This document shows positions 57,480-64,000 of a stretch of DNA of 64,000 bases, piece after piece. A program made the translations under genes and the position numbers. The notes under the pieces are model-generated. The model worked only from the letters and a program-made list of their open reading frames with translations, was not told the DNA's origin and did not search any database. The DNA is from Gambelia wislizenii (Eukaryota; Chordata; Lepidosauria; Squamata; Crotaphytidae), in assembly GCA_030847615.1 (NCBI GenBank), contig JAUMIR010000001.1, positions 289,008,187 to 289,072,186 on the forward strand, read 5' to 3'. Each line of letters starts with the position of its first letter. Positions within the stretch are counted from its first letter, which is position 1.

Positions 57480-58615
57480 ACACTGGCAGAAGTGTGAGTA
57501 GCATGCGGGTGTGTGGTGTGTGTGTGTAGTGTGTGCCTGGTGATGGGGGGGGGGTTTGAGCCTGATGAGGGAGGGGGAGCCTGGTGATGGGGGAGGCAGG
57601 GGGCGAGCTTGGCAGCAGCAGGGGTGCAAACTGGAGGTGGCAGGGGGCGTGAACCTGATGGGGGAGGAGTGAGCCTGGCGATGGAGGGTGGCAAGCCTGG
57701 TGATGGGGGGCACAACCCTGGCGGGGTGGCAGAACACTGGCAGGGGGAGCCAGGTGAACATGAGCCTGATGGGAGAGGAGCTAACCTGGTGATGGGGGGT
57801 GAGCCTGGTGACAGGGGGGGTCATAAGCCAGGGGGTGGGGGAGCACGAGCCTGATAGGGGAGGGGTGAGCCTGGCGACAGGGGGCAGCAGGTGGTGAAGC
57901 TGTTGATGGGGGGTGAGCCTGGTAGTGGAGGCAGTGGCAGGGGGTGGGGCTGGAGATGAGGGGCGTGAGCCAGGGTGGCGCAAGCCTGATGGGGGAGGGG
58001 TGAGCCTAGTGGTGGGGAGGCGAGCCTGGCAACAGGGGGCGCAGGCCTAGCAGGGGGCAATGTGGGAGGGTGAGCCTGGTGATTGGGGGGCAAGCCAGGA
58101 GGAGAGCCTGATAGTGACGGCGGCAGGGGGGCAAGCGGGGGGGGGGTGAGGGGGTGAGCCAGGGACAGGGGGGCGCAAGCCTTGTGGTGGGGGTGAGCCT
58201 GGCAACAGGGGGGATGGGCCTAGCAGGGGGCAACAGGGAAGGGGTGAGCCTGGCAACTTGGGACATGACCCTGGCAGGGGGCGGTGAAACCCTGGTGTGG
58301 GGCGTGGGGCACGACCCTGGTGGGGGAAGGGGCAAGCCTGGTGAGGGGATAATGGGGACAGTCCTGATGGGGAAGAGGTGACCCTGGTAGAGGGCGTGAG
58401 CCTGACAGGGGAGGGGCAAGCCTGGCAGGGGAGACATGAGCCTGGCGGGAGTGGAAAGAGCCTGGTAAGGGGCAACAGGGGGTGCAAGCCTGGGGGGGAG
58501 TGGCAAGCCTGGCGAGGGGGAGAGGGGGGCACGAGCCTGGTGGGGAGAGGCAACCCTAGCGACAGGGGGAGCAAGCCTGACGGGAAGGGCGAGCCTGGCG
58601 ACAGGGTGTGTGTGT
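57480..58615. repeat. G-rich minisatellite (about 1.1 kb)
   Basis: Irregular units of about 20-40 bp built on GTGAGCCTGGTGATGGGGGG or GCAAGCCTGGCAACAGGGG. It is extremely G-rich on the plus strand, with many runs of four to nine Gs. Pro-rich minus-strand frames (up to 238 codons) and Gly-rich plus-strand frames arise from it and are not genes. Confidence 0.9.
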
Positions 58616-58731
58616 GAAGGTGTATGTTACACTGGGTATAACTAGTATTCCAAAATACCTTTGGTCCCAAGCATTTTGGATACAGGAGACTCAAGCCGCA
58701 GTACTGTAGTTTAGTATACAGCTTCTCACTG

Positions 58732-59170
58732 TTTGGGATGCCATTTTGAATATATTGGACCATCAGGGAAGAAGTACTACTCTAACCTGCTCAGTCTGGT
58801 GCAAGTTAATTTGTTCTTTCCAAGAATTGTTTTTTTAAAGATAGGAGTGGTTCCAGAAGTAAGAAACCTCCTTACAGCCTGGCAGACTTCCATAGAAAAG
58901 CACACAGGGCCAGTGTATATATCAGAACTGCTGATAGAACACTATCTCCATTTACAACTACTGTGAACTTCTGGTGAACTTCTACCAAACAGTTGTGAGA
59001 GAGAGACATGTCTTCACTTCTGCTTCACATATCCAAGGGTCTGTTTCACTCTGTGTCTCTCCAGTGGCAAGGCAATTGTATATGGCAAGTCCAAGATGCT
59101 TCCTTATCTATAGAGTGTCTTCCTTGGAGAGGCTTGTGTGAGTCCTACTGGTTTGAGAACTTTTAGATCA
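58732..59170. other. No gene recognised
   Basis: Anonymous; the frame 58733-58966 lacks a domain. Confidence 0.35.
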
Positions 59171-59320
59171 TAGTGAAGTGTGGTGGAGTCTCCTTCTTTG
59201 GAGGTTTTTAAACAGAGGCTGGATGTACATCTGTCAGGAATGATTTGATTGGGTATTCCTGCATGGCAGGGGGTTGGACTGGATGGCCCTTGTGGTCTCT
59301 TCCATCTCTATGATTCTATA
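59171..59320 (+). mobile_element. CR1 LINE 3' end
   Basis: GTGTGGTGGAGTCTCCTTCT, TAAACAGAGGCTGGATGTAC, GGGGGTTGGACTGGATGGCC and CTCTATGATTCTAT. Confidence 0.9.
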
Positions 59321-59382
59321 GCCATCTTCTCCTATTCTACTGGTTTGACACAGGTCTCAGCAAATATAATTTTCCAATAACA

Positions 59383-59416
59383 ACTCCCAGAATGCTGGTC
59401 AGGGCATTCTGGGAGT
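59383..59416. repeat. 13-bp perfect inverted repeat
   Basis: ACTCCCAGAATGC and GCATTCTGGGAGT with an 8-bp loop. Probably the core of a palindromic MITE. Confidence 0.85.
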
Positions 59417-59419
59417 TTT

Positions 59420-60139
59420 CGTTCAAAACATATATCTAGCCCTTGCTTTATTTTGGTTTCATATGCTGTTGTATCATTATTTTGCTGCTGAGAAGGTGAT
59501 TTCTTCAGCATAAGATAACTTTCTTAATGTGGAATGGACCTTGTTCTCTGGACATGTTTGGCATCGTTCACAACCAGAGTCCAAAATAAGGCTTGCCACA
59601 TTCCATATTGCTGCAATAATCCAGAGAGTCATTGGAAGTGCTCATACCAAATAAATAAATAAATAAATCTTGGGAAGAAAGTGTTGAAATCTCTGTCTCC
59701 CACTATTAACTAATATACTTCCAGTGCTTTAAAAGATCTAAAGTCCTTTATAGAGACCATCTGTTCCTCTTAGTGGGATTTGCATGTTACAAATTTTCAT
59801 TGCGTGTATTGCTTTTGCAGTCTGACTTGTCATTTTGTGATCAATGATACCTAGTGCAAACACCTGCATTAAGGGAAAGGCTGCCTGATCTGTTTCTTCG
59901 TATTTGCTGATTTAAAGCTTTTGTGGTGTGGGTTTTCTTTTTCTTTTTCTTTCTTTCTTTGGTTCCTTGATGCTTCATGTGAGGGAAATGTTTTCAAGCA
60001 TTTCAAGTAAACGTGCACACAGGCTGTTGCAACTTGCAATCTGCATTTTCCTCTGTTCCAACTGAAAAGTCATTGCCAGCAGCATAAACAAAATATGAAC
60101 TAAGTTGCTGTATGTCTAACTTGCCATCTATAAACTCTT
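59420..60139. other. No gene; short simple repeats
   Basis: (AAAT)n at 59650-59668 and a CTTT-rich tract at 59937-59961. Confidence 0.45.
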
Positions 60140-60262
60140 TTAACTGGCACCAGAGGTCTTTCACAGACCTTCTCTTGAGGCTCTTTAACTGACAGTGAGG
60201 GGGGTTGAACTTGAATCTGTGTGCATTCAAAGGTGTGCCCTATTCACTGAGCGATGGCCCTT
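60140..60262 (-). mobile_element. tRNA-Ala-derived SINE fragment
   Basis: Reversed: AAGGGCCATCGCTCAGTGAA (A box) and AGTTCAACCCCCCTCACTG (B box), the head of the SINE at 31.1 kb. Confidence 0.55.
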
Positions 60263-62317
60263 GCCAAGTGAAAGCATGAGAGGAAATATCACAGGATGTC
60301 ACAGATAGGGGATGCTTCCACCAGTGACTTGAAAATCAGTTTAAATGATAATTTGCTGCAAATCTTTGATAATGTTACCACCCTTCCAAGTCTAGTAAGG
60401 CTTTTCCTGCTATAAAGGTTCTCACACACTTAGCCTCCTAGTACAGAACTGAGACTTTCCCCTCACCTAACAATAATATTTGTAACAATGAATTGCTTCT
60501 TTGGGAATAGCAATTTGATTTAGTACCGTGTTTACCATTTTATACAGAATTCACTTCTGTGGTATATGTCTAATACGCTCAGCTTCTTTTGTCCCTCTGT
60601 GTATCATGAGGAAGGCAACAAATAAGGAAGCAACTGTTTCCAGACATGCAAGCATTTATTTCAACCCAACTTATTTTAGAAAACATTCTTTCTTTCTTTG
60701 GGGCAACTGATACCCTATACAAGTAAACTCCTTGTCTTTCTCAGTATTGAATCAAACCAGTCTGAGGCTTCCTAGCACAGTTTCTCCCCTACTAATTTGT
60801 TGCTCTTACTGCCTTTTCTCCTTTCTGGTTTTTTGTTGTTCAGAAAAGTAGACAAGAACATCTATCATTATTTTCTCATCATGCATTTTATCCCTCTTGC
60901 TGATTTATTTTTTAAAAAGCACCTATTTCTTTATGATTTTGGTTCAAGTAACTCTCTCACCCATATAGGCTCCAAGTCTAGAGAAATCTAGGCTTTACTG
61001 TTAATCTGTTCACCATGCTTGCTCAACCCTGATTGTCTCTCTTCTTTTGCTTTTAGCTGTTGTTACACATCAGGCAAGTTCACCAGGGAGTTCAAACTAA
61101 TTTGGATCAAAGTTTGGGTTAAACTACAGAATACTTTTAACATACTTTAATTTTAAAAAATCCCTCCAGTGGTGGAAGATATCTCTTTGTCATAGCATGT
61201 CACTGTCCTCACCTGTGTGTCTTGCATTTAGTGTGCTTTGTTCCATGGTTGGTCACAGGAAGGTGAAAAGGAGCCTAATTTGAAAGTCTGATTGCAGAGA
61301 CACCATTTCTGAGAGGATTCTATTGTGGAAGGAAAATAGGTTGCTCTCAGGGAAAACACATTCTTTCTAACATCTGGATTGACCCTGAGGAAGAGGGAAA
61401 AGATTTATAAACAACAAGAAGAGGTTCCTATATACCTCTAAGGCCGACTCCTGACTGTTCTCCTGTGCTCCCTGCCCCCATTTTGGTGCCTTGTCTATGA
61501 GTGTGCAACCTGTTCCACTGACTGAGGGAGTGATTGCTGTGATATGGATCACTTTGCTTTAAAAAAACAAAAAACACCTTGTGTGTAACCCAGTGTAGGG
61601 GAGGGAGGGGTACATTTAATTAAAAGGCTGCTATAGAGATTAAAATGACAAACACTGCAATAAAGCTAGCCAACTATTTTGTCTTCAGATTTAGTACCAT
61701 CCTTGAATTATCATGCAAAGTGAGCACATCTGCACAGATCCATAAACAAAAATGGAGAGTGCAATAAATGTGCCCTTAAGTTTATCCAAATGTTTAAAGT
61801 GGAACATGCTTTTATTGTCCTCTGAGGTAGGTAGTGAAGATGAATTAATTTACCACTGCAAAGTGCGGTGGCATTTTTGACTGCAAAGTATGCTGAAGAG
61901 GAAAAAAAGGCTTCAGTGAAAGTAGCTATTAAGGAAAGGAGAGTTTCCTGTCCTTCCCATTATTGTATCCTTCCCAGTTTCAAATCCCCTCTACCATCAG
62001 TGTGCATGAAGAACAGCATCCACAAGGAATGTTCATGCCCCTTCCCAGCACAAATAGAAGTGACTTAGTATCCCTGAGGTCTCTCTCAAGCCCAATCTAG
62101 CTTTTAACCCAGAGTCCTCATCATTTTAAATGTGCCTTCTGTGGGAGGAGTTATTTCTTATGTTTTCTGTTATCATCCTCACATCCTATTCTGGCTCTGC
62201 CATTTGCTTTTGAAGATTGGATAATTATATTCTACAGTTCTGCTACACTGCCCAGAAACCAGGGCGGTGGTGGTTTTGCTCTGATGTTTCCTTAGCCAAA
62301 AGCCAGCCTGAATTAGG
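60263..62317. other. No gene recognised
   Basis: Anonymous, AT-rich. Short frames without domain. Confidence 0.4.
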
Positions 62318-62536
62318 GATTCAAACTACAGGAAAAGAGATTCCACCTAAACATTAGGAGGAATGTCCTGATGGTAAGAGCTGTTTGGCAGTGGAACATG
62401 CTGCCTCAGAGTGTGGTGGAGTCTCCTTCTTTGGGGTTTTTTAAACAGAAGCTGGGTGGTTATGTATTCTTGCAGGGCAGAGGGTTGGACTAGATGGCCC
62501 TTGTGGTCTCTTCCAACTCTATGATTCTATGATTCA
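62318..62536 (+). mobile_element. CR1 LINE 3' end
   Basis: CAAACTACAGGAAAAGAGAT, CCACCTAAACATTAGGAGGA, GTGTGGTGGAGTCTCCTTCT and the terminal CTCTATGATTCTATGATTC. An internal deletion removes the GGATGGCCATCTGTTAGG part. Confidence 0.9.
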
Positions 62537-62760
62537 TGTAAACTTCATGTAGACTTAATGCAGGGTAGCTGGGAGTCTTTTTATTAGGGGTGTAAATATT
62601 CACTTATTTCATTCTTTCTTGCAAGAATAAATAATTCAGCAATTTTCTCCAGGGAAATATGAAAGGTTTGGGGTAATTTGAAAGCCCTACTCATACTTTG
62701 GGAAGAAAGGGAGGAGAAAAGGGAAGAAAAGGAGGAGAAAACAAGCTCATTATCCTATTA

Positions 62761-62988
62761 CAGTGGGCCCTTGGTATCCGCTGGGGTTTGATTACAGGAC
62801 CTCCCATGGATACCAAAATCTGTGGATACCCAAGTCCCACTGTAAACAATGATGTAATAAAATTGTGTCCCTTATATAACATGGCAAAATCAAGGTTTGC
62901 TGTTTGGAATTTTTATTTTTGGAATATTTTTGAGCTGTAGATAGTGGAGTCCATGGATGCAGAATCTGTGGATACAGAGGATTCAGGA
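62761..62988. mobile_element. Tigger-type MITE (copy 6)
   Basis: TA, then CAGTGGGCCCTTGGTATCCG, CTGGGGTTTGATTACAGGAC, ATACCAAAATCTGTGGATAC, GGCAAAATCAAGGTTTGCTG and ATGCAGAATCTGTGGATACA. The right terminus is degraded. Confidence 0.75.
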
Positions 62989-63349
62989 GCATCCAGGTGG
63001 CCGGCCTGCTTGTGGGGAAGATGGAAAATACCTGCCTTCCATCACTCAGTTTGTATTCTTGGTTGTCTTAAGGACTTCGAATTGTGTGACTCACATTCAG
63101 AAATGGATCCTAGTTTTTAACCTGAAGTTCTGACCTGTTTTAGTTTGTACTGAGGGAGGTGCAAAGTTAGAACATAAGTACCTAATTCTTGCCCATTTCT
63201 ACAGTTGTGAATCCCTTACCAGGATGGTATCTGCCTGTTACTGCTGTCTTGACTTGATACTTGGATAGCCACCTCAAGGAGGTGCTGTGATGATATTAAG
63301 ATATTGACATGAAGCATCATGAAGGGGAGATATTTGTATTTATAGGACT

Positions 63350-63790
63350 GATGCCCTGCTTTTGACCTGAGCGTCCTCAAGGTGGCTTACAATAATCAAT
63401 AGAAGCAGTGCAATGTGATAAAATGCAAACAGTCAAAACCCAGTATAAATCTTGAAGGATAAAAACAGCAGAGCCAGCAGATAAAAGCAGCAGTCTAAGA
63501 ATCTTAAAGACCATCAAAAGCATGGAAGAAAATACTTTTGCCTGGTGCCTCAGAAATAATAGGCAGGGTGCCAAGTGAACATGTCTAGAGACAAAGAGCT
63601 TTTCATAATGTGGGTGCCACCACTCCTCGTCTGTAGTCACACATCTTGACCCCCCCCCTGAAAAAGGTGGAATTACAAGAATGACCTCTAATGAAGATCA
63701 TGTGAAAGCAGATGCTATAAACAGCTGAAGTCAATAGGATCTTAATTTCAAAACCAGAACTTTGAACTTGCTAGGAATGTAATAGAGTAG
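63350..63790. mobile_element. L2-like interspersed repeat, copy 2
   Basis: CCTCAAGGTGGCTTACAATA as at 6.7 kb, a similar A-rich following part, and AAAACCAGAACTTTGAACTT near the right, parallel to the AACCAGCACTTTGAATTCTG of the first copy. No open frame. Confidence 0.5.
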
Positions 63791-64000
63791 CCACTATAAA
63801 TGAAGGAAAAATAAGAATAATATATTCTATAGCCCATTCCATTTCCTGTAACCATAATCTGGCATATCTAAAGTCTTCATAACCATTTGTTATGGTTTTT
63901 ATACTGGTATGTCAAGCTTCTAGAAGCACAATGGACTACATTTTCAACTGTTGCAGTCTGACCACATGATCCTGCTGTGGAGTTACTAAGGCCGGTGTCA

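Larger units (their letters stand above)
57322..58645 (+). mobile_element. Non-autonomous Helitron with minisatellite
   Basis: It starts TCTATATATATAATTCTC after an A and ends ATAACTAG before a T, the A|TC...CTRR|T rule of Helitrons, with no target duplication. Near the 3' end GTGTA-TGT-TACAC makes a short hairpin, 13 bases before the end. A perfect 20-bp inverted repeat lies near the 5' end. The Tigger-like sequence on both sides joins cleanly when the segment is removed, which fixes both borders. No Rep or helicase is coded, so it depended on an autonomous relative. Confidence 0.75.
57033..58706. mobile_element. Tigger-like MITE split by a Helitron
   Basis: The ends CAGTACAGGTTGAGTCTCCC and, reversed, CAGTACTGCGGCTTGAGTCT are inverted repeats. 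TA flanks both sides (57031-57032 and 58707-58708). Left part 57033-57321, right part 58646-58706. Without the Helitron it is 350 bp. The style (GGTTGAGTCTCCCTTATCC... CCAAGCATTTTGGATA) is that of Tigger-type MITEs. Confidence 0.75.

Noticed and set aside
57390..58763. Long minus-strand frames (197, 166 and 238 codons, Pro-rich) and plus-strand Gly-rich frames
   Set aside because: They translate the G-rich minisatellite. Composition is extreme, all frames are open, and there is no domain.
1..64000. CRISPR arrays, operons, riboswitches or other bacterial features
   Set aside because: No evenly spaced repeats with unique spacers, and the repeat content is plainly vertebrate.

Overview
This window reads as a piece of squamate reptile nuclear DNA, most likely from a lizard. 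I find no supportable host protein-coding gene, rRNA, tRNA gene or CRISPR. The evidence for a squamate is the mixture of repeats: CR1 3' ends, a BovB LINE, Sauria-type SINEs whose tails match BovB, an L2-type LINE, a Penelope-like element with a GIY-YIG endonuclease, a Ty1/copia element, Tigger-type and palindromic MITEs, a mariner relic and a Helitron. The long open frames are all either pieces of transposons or by-products of skewed base composition, such as the Pro-rich minus-strand frames at 57.4-58.8 kb. The window is best seen as an intergenic or intronic desert filled with transposable elements.

Layout. 0-7.5 kb: mostly anonymous sequence with MITE fragments, a CR1 tail and an L2-like repeat. 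7.5-14 kb: a plus-strand LTR with TATA box, poly(A) signal and a tRNA-Leu-like primer site; an almost structurally complete but internally deleted minus-strand copia element (8725-12524, target duplication GGGGT) whose left LTR carries a MITE; then a minus-strand LTR candidate with a primer-site-like motif. 14-22.6 kb: MITEs, a Tigger MITE, a BovB copy split by a 1.3 kb insertion that itself holds another MITE, a Penelope-like element with a 12-bp target duplication, and an L2-like 3' end tailed by a GATA microsatellite. 24-31 kb: Tigger MITEs, an internally deleted non-LTR element, and a CpG-rich 1.2 kb element with terminal inverted repeats. 31-40 kb: several SINEs, a CR1 tail with a 60-bp tandem duplication, and a three-part LINE mosaic (L2-like reverse transcriptase, then an RTE-like C-terminus, then a CR1 tail). 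40-57 kb: SINEs, MITEs, a solo LTR candidate, a mariner transposase relic and a small inverted Penelope fragment with a perfect 12-bp target duplication. 57-58.7 kb: a Tigger-like MITE split by a 1324-bp non-autonomous Helitron that carries about 1.1 kb of G-rich minisatellite. 59-64 kb: CR1 tails, a SINE piece, a Tigger MITE and an L2-like repeat.

Nothing here works as a gene system. What the window offers is a readable order of nested insertions (MITE in copia LTR; MITE in LTR-like insert in BovB; Helitron in Tigger), several exact target-site duplications, and two elements that deserve family-level study: the minisatellite-bearing Helitron and the CpG-rich inverted-repeat element at 29.5-30.7 kb. 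Family names come from recognition by eye; no database search was run.
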